The notes: generated by a model not told the origin, from the sequence alone. A stretch of DNA of 64,000 nucleotides from Candidatus Obscuribacterales bacterium (GCA_019746975.1 JAIERK010000050.1:62001-126000); one strand, 5' to 3'. Shown: positions 37,146 to 46,028, counted from the first letter of the stretch. Program-made: numbers and translations.

Positions 37146-38600
37146 ATGACAGAACAAGTCAAGCCGACCCAACCAAAGGGTTCTCAGTCTCGACGCGCCG
37201 CGCTGCAAGTGCTGATGAGGGTCACGCAGTCAGGCGCTTACTCCAACCTGGCTCTCTCTCAAGCATTGGAGAAAAGCCAGCTATCGAAGCGCGACAAGGC
37301 GTTCGTCACACTTCTCGTTCAAGGAGTGACTCGCAACCTCGGTTTTGTCGACGACAAAATTTCGCAATTTTCAAAGACGCCTGTGGAGAAGTTACCTCCA
37401 GTATTGCTAAATACTCTGAGGCTTGGCATTTTTCAGCTCGAGTTCCTCAAGGATACGCCACCCTCAGCGGTGCTCAATACATCTACGGCGATAGCTAAGG
37501 AACTCGGACATAAGGGCATGGCTTCCTATACTACCGCCGTGCTGAGAAGTTACCTTCGAGCACGAGAGAGTCAGGCCGATTCGGCGGACGAACCGCCTGG
37601 CATTTCTGTCGAAGGACGAGAAGCGGGTCAGTTGGCAAAGAACTATTCGCTCCCTTTGTGGCTCGTAGAACGCTGGTTAAAAAACTTCGCGCATAGCGAA
37701 GTCGAAGCGCTGCTTCGCTTCTCCACCTCGGAGCCGAGGATAGTGCTGAGAGCCAACGAACTCGGAATTACAGCCGATGGGTTGTCTATGGTACTGACAA
37801 ATGCCGGCGTCGAATTCGATCAGTCACCGCTGGTAGAGTCATGCTTCGTTTTGTCATCGCGAGGAAGGGGCCGCGGAAAGCCTTCTGAGTTGCCAGGATA
37901 CAACGAAGGCATGTTCAGCATTCAGGACGATACGGCAGCATTGGTCGCGAAAGTCGTGGATCCAAAACCAGGCGAGGTCATAATCGACTTATGTGCTGCA
38001 CCGGGCGGTAAGGCGCTCTTTCTAGGCGAGTTGATGGACAACAAGGGGCGTGTGATCGCTGTCGATACTCGTTCGAACCGTTTAGATCTGCTGAAGGAAA
38101 ATCGTCGTCGATTGGGAATCACCAACATCGAGACATTCGTCGAGGACGGCACGAAATTCTTCATAGAACCGCAAGTAGATAGAATTTTGATCGATGCGCC
38201 CTGCTCTGGGACTGGTGTTCTCAACCGCCGCGCCGACCTCCGCCACAGGAGACAGCCTGACGATATAGCCAGCCTAGCAAAACTTCAATACGAACTGCTT
38301 GCGAACGCTCAACGATTGCTCAAGCCGGATGGAGTGCTCGTTTATGCAACGTGCTCCGTCGAGCCCGAGGAGAACGAGCAAGTCGTCGACGAATTCCTTC
38401 GTCACCACCCGCAGTACCGCCTGGACGATCTAACGCCATTCTTCCCAAAGAAGTTTGTCGAATCGCATAATCTGGATGAGGCTCTCAAGTCAGGCAAGAT
38501 ACAAATCCTACCTTCTATGGATCACCTCTCCGGATTCTTCATCGCAAGAATGCGACGAGAGCATTCAGATCAGCAAAGCTCCGACACGCCGTCTGATTGA
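37146..38600 (+). CDS. rsmB: 16S rRNA m5C967 methyltransferase
   Basis: A 484-aa protein of the RsmB/Sun family. An N-terminal NusB-like domain (about 14-150; SRRAALQVLMRVTQSGAYSN and DKAFVTLLVQGVTRN) precedes the SAM domain with IIDLCAAPGGKALFLGEL. The motif-IV Cys is in LIDAPCSGTGVLNRR and the catalytic motif-VI Cys in VYATCSVEPEENE. It methylates C967 of 16S rRNA (E. coli numbering). It is co-transcribed with fmt. The length is somewhat above the usual 430-450, owing to a linker near residues 140-160 and a polar tail. Confidence 0.95.
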   Translation: MTEQVKPTQPKGSQSRRAALQVLMRVTQSGAYSNLALSQALEKSQLSKRDKAFVTLLVQGVTRNLGFVDDKISQFSKTPVEKLPPVLLNTLRLGIFQLEFLKDTPPSAVLNTSTAIAKELGHKGMASYTTAVLRSYLRARESQADSADEPPGISVEGREAGQLAKNYSLPLWLVERWLKNFAHSEVEALLRFSTSEPRIVLRANELGITADGLSMVLTNAGVEFDQSPLVESCFVLSSRGRGRGKPSELPGYNEGMFSIQDDTAALVAKVVDPKPGEVIIDLCAAPGGKALFLGELMDNKGRVIAVDTRSNRLDLLKENRRRLGITNIETFVEDGTKFFIEPQVDRILIDAPCSGTGVLNRRADLRHRRQPDDIASLAKLQYELLANAQRLLKPDGVLVYATCSVEPEENEQVVDEFLRHHPQYRLDDLTPFFPKKFVESHNLDEALKSGKIQILPSMDHLSGFFIARMRREHSDQQSSDTPSD

Positions 38601-38646
38601 ACGCGATCGTTACGAAATCAAAGACAGACGGAGCTGCGCTGATGCA

Positions 38647-38675
38647 CGCGGTGCCGCCATCTTGCCGGCACCGCG
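38647..38675. repeat. GC-rich 10-bp hairpin
   Basis: CGCGGTGCCG and CGGCACCGCG form a perfect stem around a nine-base loop, about 45 bases after the rsmB stop. A second hairpin, GCCGAC-GTCTC-GTCGGC, occupies 38690-38706. They flank or overlap the inverted dispersed repeat. No T-run follows, so an intrinsic terminator is not clear. Confidence 0.75.
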
Positions 38676-38699
38676 CAGCTACTGAGACCGCCGACGTCT
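38673..38699 (-). repeat. Dispersed structured repeat, copy C (inverted)
   Basis: On the minus strand this matches the 27-bp unit at 31737-31763 with two differences. Like copies A and B it sits between convergent genes (rsmB and the small minus-strand genes). It is enclosed by hairpins, which supports a REP-like nature. Confidence 0.75.
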
Positions 38700-38745
38700 C
38701 GTCGGCACCGCGCATGTTCGCCTACGTTCACCTTGGTGCTCCCGA

Positions 38746-38934
38746 CTACGCCAGAACAATCGTTTCTTCCTCTCGTGCGAGAAGTGAACGCGTAGCAATA
38801 GCTTCACTTTCCAGCAAATGTCGGACAAGGCTTTCGGCGTCGCTCTCCCAAAACAACCTCGGCAGAAACTCAATCTTCTTGAGCAACTCCCAACGGCTGC
38901 AAAAGGGTCCTTTTACCATTTGCGCGTCGTTCAT
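38746..38934 (-). CDS. Small hypothetical protein (62 aa)
   Basis: A 62-codon frame with ATG preceded by GGAGAGACGAT, an ideal ribosome-binding site. The product is predicted to be helical and amphipathic, with acidic and Leu-rich blocks such as SDAESLVRHLLESEAI and LAREEETIVLA. No membrane segment or known motif is visible. The good start signal and composition argue it is real. It might be a small regulator or a protein-binding peptide, but there is no direct evidence. Confidence 0.5.
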   Translation of the reverse strand: MNDAQMVKGPFCSRWELLKKIEFLPRLFWESDAESLVRHLLESEAIATRSLLAREEETIVLA

Positions 38935-39094
38935 ATCGTCTCTCCAATTGACGATATCACTCTAATCGAGGCTCGTTTAAGGACAAGTTAACAAGCAAGC
39001 AAGCAACCAAGATTTTCGTCATCCGCCACTAAGTCAGTATCGACAATCAACACGAGGCAGCGACTGATTTTACCTCAAGGCGCCGACAGCCGCG

Positions 39095-39676
39095 TCACTT
39101 GCTCTTCTTTGGAGTCACAGTTATCTCGTATAAGGCAGTGTACTTCTCACTTTTTGCTGTCGTTTTCTCGGTGTGATAAACGATCATAGATTTTGTTCCG
39201 TCTTGATTCCCGCGAAACGACACGCGTTTATTACTGCCCAGTGCCTCGAGCTTGTCATTAATCCGCGAAACCGGCCAAGCAGCCGTAGTTTCTGCGGGGA
39301 GATCGCCGAACAATACCTTGAGCGCGTACTTGTTGTCGCCGTTGACAGATATCAGGGTGGCTATGGAATCCAGAAGTTCTTTCTCCTGTTTTTCTATAGC
39401 ACGCCGCTCTAACTCCATTTTGTCTGGGAGCTCCACCTTTTGTTGAGGTGTGTCCTTCATCGATGCCGCAATGGTAGCGGACTGGTCAAGTTGTTTTGAA
39501 TGTGGTCGGTCCACTGTCGCGTCTGTAGGATTCGCATCGCATTGATCCGGCTCCCTGGTATTCTCTACTCTAGTGAGATTGAAGCCCTCCATCATCAGAG
39601 CCAATACGTCGAATTTCTGCACGCCGGACGACGGTGTAAATTTCTGCTCGAATTCACGAGAATGTTCAACGGTCAA
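39095..39676 (-). CDS. Hypothetical protein with central coiled coil
   Basis: A 193-aa protein from a TTG start preceded by AAAGGAGAACCGACT. The N-terminal half is polar and probably disordered. A charged helix (MELERRAIEKQEKELLDSIATL, about 90-112) follows, and then a beta-rich C-terminal part (KRVSFRGNQDGTKSMIVYH, ALYEITVTPKKSK). No signal peptide or membrane segment is visible. I do not recognise the family. Confidence 0.6.
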   Translation of the reverse strand: MTVEHSREFEQKFTPSSGVQKFDVLALMMEGFNLTRVENTREPDQCDANPTDATVDRPHSKQLDQSATIAASMKDTPQQKVELPDKMELERRAIEKQEKELLDSIATLISVNGDNKYALKVLFGDLPAETTAAWPVSRINDKLEALGSNKRVSFRGNQDGTKSMIVYHTEKTTAKSEKYTALYEITVTPKKSK

Positions 39677-40035
39677 AGTCGGTTCTCCTTTCGGGAAATC
39701 TGCTGCAGGAAATAACTTGTCATTTTTCCTACCCCATCATAAAAAAAATATAGTTACAAGGTCGTTAAGGAAAACCGACGAGATTCCTCAAAGTTTCAAA
39801 CTGCGCATCCTGAACTAAAGATGCAATCGAGTGATGACACCACTTTTGATACTGCCTTGCCGCCCTTCATCACAAGGTGAAGACAAATGACGCTTTTGAA
39901 ATTTCGACCGTTTTAATAATCGATCCGGATTTACCCTGGCGCTGGAGTGCCTCTGAGGGGTTTCAATAGTTCATATGAATGGGTACGTGAACGACGGTGC
40001 CCTCGGATCTCAATGTATTGTAGAGGTACTTTTGA
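39677..40035. other. Intergenic region between divergent genes
   Basis: About 360 bases upstream of both the minus-strand hypothetical and the slipin gene. It should contain both promoters, but I cannot point to convincing -35/-10 pairs. An A-rich run (ATAAAAAAAATA) is present near 39740. Confidence 0.4.
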
Positions 40036-40899
40036 ATGGAACTGATTCAATTCCTGTTCAGTTGGCAAATGTGCATTTTTTACGGCTTTGTAGCGTCTGC
40101 ATACTTGCTCTCTGCGGTGCGATTCATTCGGGAATATGACCGTCTGGTAATTTTCACACTGGGTCGTGTCAGTGGTGTTAGTGGTCCTGGATTCTCGATG
40201 GTCTACCCGATTATTCAGTCGGAGAAAAAAGTCGACCTGCGCATGATCACGATGTCGATCCCGATGCAAGAGATCATCACCAAAGACAACGTCTCCGCCC
40301 GCACAGCTGCAGTCTGCTTCTTCCAGGTTATAGACCCCTACAAAGCTGTCACCAAGGTTGAAGATCCGTTCAACGCCACCAGTCAGATTGCACAGACGAC
40401 CTTGAGAAGCGTACTCGGTCAACACGAACTCGATGATCTGCTCACAGAACGTGATCAGATCAATCAGAAGCTTTCGGCAATCATCGACAGGCAGACAGAA
40501 CCATGGGGGATCAAGGTAATCTCCGTGGAAGTAAAAGATGTAGAAATTCCAGAGACGATGCAGCGTGCTATGGCACGACAAGCCGAGGCGGAAAGAGAAA
40601 GACGAGCAAAAATAGTCGCAGCCGAAGGCGAACTTCAAGCTGCCGAAAAGCTCGCGGAAGCAGCAAGAACAATCGGTTCTTCACCAGGTGCAATGCAACT
40701 CAGACAGCTTCAAACAATGGTAGAAGTGTCGGCAGAAAATAACTCGACAATCATTTTCCCTGTCCCCATCGAACTCTTTGAACGATCCCACAAGCTACAA
40801 ATACCGAACATGGAGAAGATGGCTGAACCATTGATCAATCATCTCAACCAAAACCAGGGCCGCATCAAGCTAAACGAGAACGAAAAGCAAAATCAATAA
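40036..40899 (+). CDS. Slipin / stomatin-like SPFH-band protein
   Basis: A 287-aa protein. A short N-terminal hydrophobic hairpin (about 5-28) anchors it to the membrane. The SPFH/band-7 domain follows: IREYDRLVIFTLGRVSGVSGPGF, VDLRMITMSIP, TKDNVSARTAAVCFFQV, LGQHELDDLLTERDQIN and GIKVISVEVKDVEIPE. A Glu/Ala/Arg-rich coiled coil (QAEAERERRAKIVAAEGELQ) comes next. Prokaryotic slipins oligomerise at membranes and often pair with an NfeD protease-like partner; none is adjacent here. The ATG has AGAGG about ten bases upstream. Confidence 0.9.
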   Translation: MELIQFLFSWQMCIFYGFVASAYLLSAVRFIREYDRLVIFTLGRVSGVSGPGFSMVYPIIQSEKKVDLRMITMSIPMQEIITKDNVSARTAAVCFFQVIDPYKAVTKVEDPFNATSQIAQTTLRSVLGQHELDDLLTERDQINQKLSAIIDRQTEPWGIKVISVEVKDVEIPETMQRAMARQAEAERERRAKIVAAEGELQAAEKLAEAARTIGSSPGAMQLRQLQTMVEVSAENNSTIIFPVPIELFERSHKLQIPNMEKMAEPLINHLNQNQGRIKLNENEKQNQ

Positions 40900-41060
40900 C
40901 AGATCTTGTCTCGGCGCGTGAGTCTCACGCGATCGCCCGGTATTTCGGAGTTCAATATTCTTCGTTTAATTCCGTCGAAGTAATATTCATCAACGGTTTT
41001 CCTACCGGCGAATCATTTGACGAGACTTCTTAGTTCGTTGAATGAGTGATATTGTGTTTG

Positions 41061-41618
41061 TTATTCCTGCGGTCTCGTGCGCAAAAATTCCGGCAGTGTA
41101 AGCTCCTTGGGCTTGGTCGCAATCCAGACGCAAGCTTCTACAACTGCTTCTTTGAGGTTCTCATCAGGGTCTTCAGCCATCTCGTGCTCGAAGATAAGCC
41201 TGTACGGAGCAACATTCTCGCCGTACCAGAGAAAAACGCGCACAGAGTCGCCACGACCGAAGTTAACCTGCAAGTGATCGAGGTCCTGTGGTGGCGAGAC
41301 ATCGAAGCCTCGCCTGTATTCAGCAATCGTATCAAGGCCGAACGGCACGTCGAGACCGGCTCTGTGTTTTCCAAACATTCCCGTCTCTTTGAAAGATCGA
41401 CCACGGCATACGATGAGCTTTTCATTACCACGCCTGTATGTGAGCCAACCTTTCCAATCGGAAGGAGCAGCATCAGCAAGTTTCAACCCAATCTCTTTCT
41501 CAACGGTCTGAAGCAGGATATCGCACTCCGGCGTCATCTGCGTGAGCCCGCGCTGCGCCTCCGCTTTCGCGATGATTTCCGATTCCAGTTCTAATAGCCG
41601 AGCGTGAAACTTGGACAT
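41061..41618 (-). CDS. Hypothetical protein (185 aa)
   Basis: A soluble 185-aa protein with AGAGG nine bases upstream of the ATG. It begins 12 bases after the TSUP transporter gene, so it is the last gene of a three-gene operon. Notable segments are GWLTYRRGNEKLIVCRGRSF, a strand pair VRVFLWYGENVAPYRLIFEHE, and a C-terminal helix with Trp. I do not recognise the family, and no catalytic motif stands out. Confidence 0.6.
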   Translation of the reverse strand: MSKFHARLLELESEIIAKAEAQRGLTQMTPECDILLQTVEKEIGLKLADAAPSDWKGWLTYRRGNEKLIVCRGRSFKETGMFGKHRAGLDVPFGLDTIAEYRRGFDVSPPQDLDHLQVNFGRGDSVRVFLWYGENVAPYRLIFEHEMAEDPDENLKEAVVEACVWIATKPKELTLPEFLRTRPQE

Positions 41619-41630
41619 GACCGATGACCT

Positions 41631-42437
41631 CTAAAACAACTCATTTACAGCCAACATCAGAGCAACAAATAACATGATCACACCAAACCCGCGACGCAAC
41701 CAGGAGTCCTTCAACTTGAGCGCCAGGGTGCTGCCCACGATTGATCCGGGAATCGATCCGCCGACCATTGAAAACATTAGTGGGAAGTCGACTTGATCGA
41801 CGTAGGAGTGAGCGAGTGTGCCAGGAATCGAGATTGCCGCGACAACTAACAACGACGTACCGAAAGCGGTCTTAATAGGTGTATTGAAAAAGTACATCAT
41901 GCACGGGATGAAGATAAATCCACCGCCAACACCGAAAAATCCCGCAATGAAGCCGGCGAGGAAGCCGATTATCACAAGAGTCAGCGGTCGTTTTTGTGAT
42001 TTCGCAGAACCTTTACTGACTGACCCGGCAGCAAATTCAACGGGGGCTTTGACAAAAAACCTGTGCATGATGCCGAAGCTCAAATCCAACCCGCTTACAC
42101 CGACAAAAGCAGCGAAGAGCAGCATCAAATGGGTGCCATTTATAACCGTAGTCAAAGCCGCGCCGAGAAGCACACCTATCACCGCCGGTAATACCATTAC
42201 GGAGCCCATGTACATGTCCATTTCTTTTTTACGGAAATACGCAAGTGCGGCGCTGATTGAAGTCGGTATGATGAGTGCCATCGTGGTCCCCACGGCCACG
42301 TGCGGATTGACATTCATGGTCAGCCGAAGCAGGGGAGTCGACACCGTTCCACCCCCGATTCCGAAAGCGCCGGAAAACAGACCGGTAATGAAACCGATTG
42401 TCAGCGCCCCGAGAAGGTGGAGATCGAAAAAATTCAC
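41631..42437 (-). CDS. TauE/SafE (TSUP) family membrane transporter
   Basis: A 268-aa protein with about eight membrane helices in two homologous halves. Each half has the TSUP glycine-rich motif: GFITGLFSGAFGIGGGTVSTPLL near the start and GFLAGFIAGFFGVGGGFIFIP in the middle. Family members export or import sulfite, sulfonates or other organic anions. The substrate here cannot be read from sequence. It overlaps the upstream helical-repeat protein gene by four bases (ATGA), so the two are coupled. Confidence 0.88.
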   Translation of the reverse strand: MNFFDLHLLGALTIGFITGLFSGAFGIGGGTVSTPLLRLTMNVNPHVAVGTTMALIIPTSISAALAYFRKKEMDMYMGSVMVLPAVIGVLLGAALTTVINGTHLMLLFAAFVGVSGLDLSFGIMHRFFVKAPVEFAAGSVSKGSAKSQKRPLTLVIIGFLAGFIAGFFGVGGGFIFIPCMMYFFNTPIKTAFGTSLLVVAAISIPGTLAHSYVDQVDFPLMFSMVGGSIPGSIVGSTLALKLKDSWLRRGFGVIMLFVALMLAVNELF

Positions 42438-43096
42438 ATGTACTTTGCTATAACCCTGCCTAAGTCAGGATTATCCACGATCATCTGGTCGAACATGGGA
42501 TTCTTTGACAGTATCCTTATTATCTTTCGATCCTTGGCTATAGCTCTGTAAAGTCCTTCAGGGTCAAATCCAGCCACCTCGCGCACTTGCGCATTTGAAG
42601 CCAGCACACGGGCGGCGCCTTTCCACTTCGTAATACGGCGACAAGTGTAGTGGTCCCATTCCGACACTTCTGCCAGGCGCGGGTGTCTGGCGAGTATCTT
42701 GGCAGCGCTCTTGTGGTTTGTAATCGCCTCGATCACAAGAGGATTGGATTCGGCTGCCTTGTCGAGCCAGTGGTAATTTGCAATCCGTTTCGCCGCTTTC
42801 CTGTCTTTTCGCATCCTGGTGATATCGGGCTGGCTCAAAATACATTTAACGGCGTTGTCGAGCTCTTTCTTTTCAGTTGCATTTTTAATGTCAGAAGCCT
42901 GGCCGGCCGTTGAAACATCCATGCTCTTCGCGGATCCCGGCTGGTCGGGAGTCAGTTTTGTGATCGGATCTGCCTTCTGTGCCGGCGATTCCCACGATTC
43001 AGCAGCTGTGACCGGCGTTATTGAGGCTAGGCTAACGCAAAACGCGAGCACAAGCACAGATGAGCAGTAAGTCGATGCAGCGGCACGCTTGATCAA
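42434..43096 (-). CDS. Secreted helical-repeat protein of unknown function
   Basis: The start is set at a TTG preceded by AGAGGAACGAACA, which gives a 220-aa protein with a clean signal peptide (MIKRAAAS... hydrophobic core... PVTAAES). The mature part is polar at first, then contains about five repeats of roughly 22-24 residues built on a KxAAxxIAxxPxLxxh theme (KAAKRIANYHWLD, SAAKILARHPRLAEV, GAARVLASNAQVREV, KIIRILSKNPMFDQM). A longer frame up to 43429 exists, but it runs through the start of the divergent gene and lacks a start signal. The gene overlaps the TSUP transporter gene (ATGA). Confidence 0.65.
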   Translation of the reverse strand: MIKRAAASTYCSSVLVLAFCVSLASITPVTAAESWESPAQKADPITKLTPDQPGSAKSMDVSTAGQASDIKNATEKKELDNAVKCILSQPDITRMRKDRKAAKRIANYHWLDKAAESNPLVIEAITNHKSAAKILARHPRLAEVSEWDHYTCRRITKWKGAARVLASNAQVREVAGFDPEGLYRAIAKDRKIIRILSKNPMFDQMIVDNPDLGRVIAKYM

Positions 43097-43346
43097 TGTT
43101 CGTTCCTCTTGCCTGGTGAACACCACGCCTTCCCTCGTTGATTCTAGCATGCACGCAACCAGCGACAGTTTAACGACACCGACGGTGATACTATATACAA
43201 TGTCCGATATTGCATATGCCCGGAGTGATACCGTAGACCTATAAAGTCGATCGATGCCCCAATGCCCATCAAAGAAGGCCAGACTCCCAGGCAATCTACG
43301 GACTGGTCGACAGAGTAGAATGGAAGTGACTATTAGAGGCATGGCT

Positions 43347-45086
43347 ATGTCCAATCCCATTGGCTCTGACCACACGCCCTCTTCCGGCTCTCCGGAAGAG
43401 AATAAGCAAGCACAATCCCAGGACCGCAAGCCAGCCGAGCAAAATCATTCGATCTCAGAATTGATGTCGCTCAAACCAATTACGAAACAGCACATCCATG
43501 GGCTTGATGGGTTGGGTGGCACAATTGAGTTCGATTGTCCGCGAACAACGGATATCAGCCGATTGCTTTCAAACAAAGTCGTTCGCCGGGATCTCTCGAA
43601 CGCCAAAACACAGACAGGGACCGCAGATTTCACATGGTCTAACACACTTTCGCTTGATGCCAGCGCCAATATCGGTCTGACAATTCCATTGGGTTTACGA
43701 CAACACTTCCGTCTACAGGGTGTGGACGTGAAGGCTATAGAGGACCAGAAGCAGCTCGACGAGCTTAAGCAACGCCTCAACCAGTTACAAAACGCCGGTC
43801 CGCTTAATGATGAATCAATACTAACAGAGCCCAAACGTAGAGCGCTCAACGAGGCACAGGAGAGCGTTAGGCGAGCCTCCACCCTGATTGAGCTTGTTTC
43901 AAATACACTTTATCTAGCTAGATTGCTTATCGAGTTGAGCTATATTGAAGACGCGAGAAAAGCCATCGGTATAGCAGTGTCAGCCGACCCGAAAAATCAT
44001 CTAGCGAATCAACTTTTTCAGGAGTTAGAACGCGTGCATCCTCAGGACATAGCCTTCGTACCTGTCACATCTTCAACGCCGCAGTTGTCCAAGTCTGCCC
44101 TGGCGAAACGAATAATAAATCTATCCGCCGGCAATGTGGTGGTTGTCGGAGATCTGCTTATAGACGAGCTTCTCGAGGGAAAACCCACAAGAATTTCAAG
44201 AGAAGCGCCGGTTCTTATTCTCGAACACGCCGATACGGAACACATTCCTGGTGGCGCCGCCAATACCGCACACAACATCACCGCTCTCGGCGCAAAGTGC
44301 CATGCTATCGGTGTCTGCGGACAAGACGATTATTCAGATAAGCTCGCAAGAATGCTCGAAAAGCACAACATCAGTCACGAACTCATTCACGATCCTCTCA
44401 GACCTACTACTGTCAAAACCCGTATTCTGAGCAAGTCTCACTCTCTGATGCAACAATTGCTCAGACTTGACAGAATCTCGCACGAAGCTATCAGCGCATC
44501 CATTGCCAATCAACTTGCAGACTGCATCGAGAAGTCCGCCGGATCCTTTGACGCCATAATACTCTCGGATTACAAAGCTGGAGCAATTGTCGATGGAGTG
44601 GTCGACGCCTGCCGCAAAGTGGCTGCAGAGAAAAAGATCATGCTGATAGTCGATGCCCAAAATGACTTTCATCGATTTTCCGGATGCACTCTCATTACCC
44701 CCAATCAGCCCGATTCGGAGCAAGCAGTCGGATTTAAAATCGATTCGCAACAGTCACTCGAGAAAGCCGGGTCGGAACTCCTGTCGCAGAGCAAAGCCGA
44801 AGCGGTTCTTCTGACACGAGGAAGCGCGGGAATGGCGCTTTTCCAGAAGCACCACGGTCTTATCGAGCTGCCGCCATTCAACAAGAGCGAAGTCTTCGAT
44901 GTCACCGGCGCAGGCGATACTGTCGTAGCAACGATGACACTCGCCCTGGTGACTGGAGCGAGCTTCGTAGAAGCCATGGCGCTGGGCAATCTCGCTGCCG
45001 GGATCGTCGTCAAAAAAGTCGGCACCGCTGTTACCAGTCAAAGAGAAATGCTGGAAACGCTCGATTCCATCAACTTCTTCAAATAG
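43347..45086 (+). CDS. HldE/RfaE1-like PfkB-family kinase with N-terminal extra domain
   Basis: The start is the ATG seven bases after AGAGG, giving 579 aa (upstream in-frame Met codons at 43254 and 43341 exist). The first 250 or so residues are not kinase: a polar stretch, then helices with LARLLIELSYIEDARKAIGI of TPR character. The C-terminal 320 residues are a PfkB-type kinase close to the ADP-heptose kinase domain: VVVVGDLLIDELLEG, HIPGGAANTAHNITALG, VVDAQNDF, ITPNQPDSEQAVG, and the catalytic FDVTGAGDTVVATM. It may phosphorylate heptose-7-phosphate at C1 or a related sugar phosphate. No adenylyltransferase domain is fused. A clear terminator follows. Confidence 0.8.
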   Translation: MSNPIGSDHTPSSGSPEENKQAQSQDRKPAEQNHSISELMSLKPITKQHIHGLDGLGGTIEFDCPRTTDISRLLSNKVVRRDLSNAKTQTGTADFTWSNTLSLDASANIGLTIPLGLRQHFRLQGVDVKAIEDQKQLDELKQRLNQLQNAGPLNDESILTEPKRRALNEAQESVRRASTLIELVSNTLYLARLLIELSYIEDARKAIGIAVSADPKNHLANQLFQELERVHPQDIAFVPVTSSTPQLSKSALAKRIINLSAGNVVVVGDLLIDELLEGKPTRISREAPVLILEHADTEHIPGGAANTAHNITALGAKCHAIGVCGQDDYSDKLARMLEKHNISHELIHDPLRPTTVKTRILSKSHSLMQQLLRLDRISHEAISASIANQLADCIEKSAGSFDAIILSDYKAGAIVDGVVDACRKVAAEKKIMLIVDAQNDFHRFSGCTLITPNQPDSEQAVGFKIDSQQSLEKAGSELLSQSKAEAVLLTRGSAGMALFQKHHGLIELPPFNKSEVFDVTGAGDTVVATMTLALVTGASFVEAMALGNLAAGIVVKKVGTAVTSQREMLETLDSINFFK

Positions 45087-45130
45087 AAGAGAGCATGCCC
45101 CCCGACACGCTCTCTTCCGAAAACTTTTTT
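45086..45130 (+). terminator. Rho-independent terminator of the kinase gene
   Basis: A perfect 9-bp stem, GAAGAGAGC (45086-45094) with GCTCTCTTC (45109-45117), encloses a 14-base loop. It is followed by CGAAAACTTTTTT. It starts at the stop codon of the HldE-like kinase gene. Confidence 0.85.
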
Positions 45131-45156
45131 AGATCTAACGTTTGCGATATTGCCCC

Positions 45157-45489
45157 TCAGGCGATCTCACGCATACGTGCTTCGTGTTGCTGCCTCATGC
45201 CTTGATACACCACATCGTTTTTATCGTTAAAAACAGAAAGCGACTCGATAAAGCAGTCTTGCATCCCTTGCGGTACTCTGGAGAGAACAGAGCTGAAGTG
45301 GTTGCAGAGCTGATCTCTGTACTGCATCACTAGCTTGTTATTCGCCTCGAGAATTTCCATGATCGCTTCACCATCGCCCTCAAAATTTGCGCTCCCGTAT
45401 CCTTCTTGAAAGACATGTTCGCCAAGGGGTAAATGTGCCGGGGCGGAAAAGTCCCCATTCATTTCGCCAAATCCATTCGGGGTGGGCAT
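45157..45489 (-). CDS. Hypothetical protein (110 aa)
   Basis: The start is the ATG preceded by AAGGAGAGAGACG. The product is 110 aa, soluble and acidic at first (FGEMNGDFSAP, GEAIMEILEANNKLVMQY), with a long helical C-terminal half rich in Gln, Met and charged residues (FIESLSVFNDKNDVVYQG, RQQHEARMREIA). No motif is recognised. The excellent ribosome-binding site argues for a real gene. It is convergent with the kinase terminator. Confidence 0.6.
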   Translation of the reverse strand: MPTPNGFGEMNGDFSAPAHLPLGEHVFQEGYGSANFEGDGEAIMEILEANNKLVMQYRDQLCNHFSSVLSRVPQGMQDCFIESLSVFNDKNDVVYQGMRQQHEARMREIA

Positions 45490-45712
45490 CGTCTCTCTCC
45501 TTGTCATTTCAGGGCCGCCGCGTAGTGTAATTGGATGTATATGCATTGAACGATATTTCGACATGCCCTCTACGTATTACCCGCATACCTGGCGAAAAGA
45601 GGGGGCTTTCTTCTCAGTTTGAGTGGGAAAACCACAATCGATATATCGATGAAGAAGTAGTACTTTTAAGGTGTCGGACAGCCGAAACATCGGTGGTAAC
45701 TGAGGTTGGCAT

Positions 45713-45940
45713 ATGAACGTAGTGTCCCCACTTCTTTCAACTCCAGATCTGATGCGCATCGCAGCAGATCACAAGAATGGTGCCGTCAGCCTAACAGCAA
45801 TCGACGAGCGGCTTTTGCTTGAACTTCTCAAAGAGAGGGGCCGCGACGAGCTAGATTTCGGTCAAGAACTAGTAATTGACAGCGTAAAGCTAGTGAGGCG
45901 CGTGACAGGCAACGTCTCGGTCTTTTTCGGCAAGGTATAA
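45713..45940 (+). CDS. Small hypothetical protein (75 aa)
   Basis: A 75-codon frame with GAGG seven bases ahead of the ATG. Predicted helices include PDLMRIAADHKNG and ERLLLELLKERGRDEL; the C-terminus VRRVTGNVSVFFGKV looks like beta strands. It lies upstream of, and on the same strand as, the DUF4330 gene, with about 90 bases between them. Function unknown. Confidence 0.5.
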   Translation: MNVVSPLLSTPDLMRIAADHKNGAVSLTAIDERLLLELLKERGRDELDFGQELVIDSVKLVRRVTGNVSVFFGKV

Positions 45941-46028
45941 ATCCTCGAATCATTTCCTGCCAAACCCGCCAGCCTGGTATGATGGCGACGGGTCGAACGG
46001 TCTAACTATACAGAAGATATACGCAAGA

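Noticed and set aside
38597-38965. 122-codon plus-strand frame after rsmB
   Set aside because: It passes through the hairpins and the inverted structured repeat and is antisense to a small frame with a far better start signal.
40915-40936. Palindrome CGCGTGAGTCTCACGCG followed by GCGATCGC, resembling the cyanobacterial HIP1 octamer
   Set aside because: I noticed GCGATCGC only here and near 5151, about what chance predicts for 64 kb, so HIP1 enrichment is not supported. No T-run follows the palindrome, so it was not called a terminator.
43097-43429. Upstream extension of the helical-repeat protein
   Set aside because: It lacks a ribosome-binding site, would hide the signal peptide, and overlaps the start of the divergent kinase gene.
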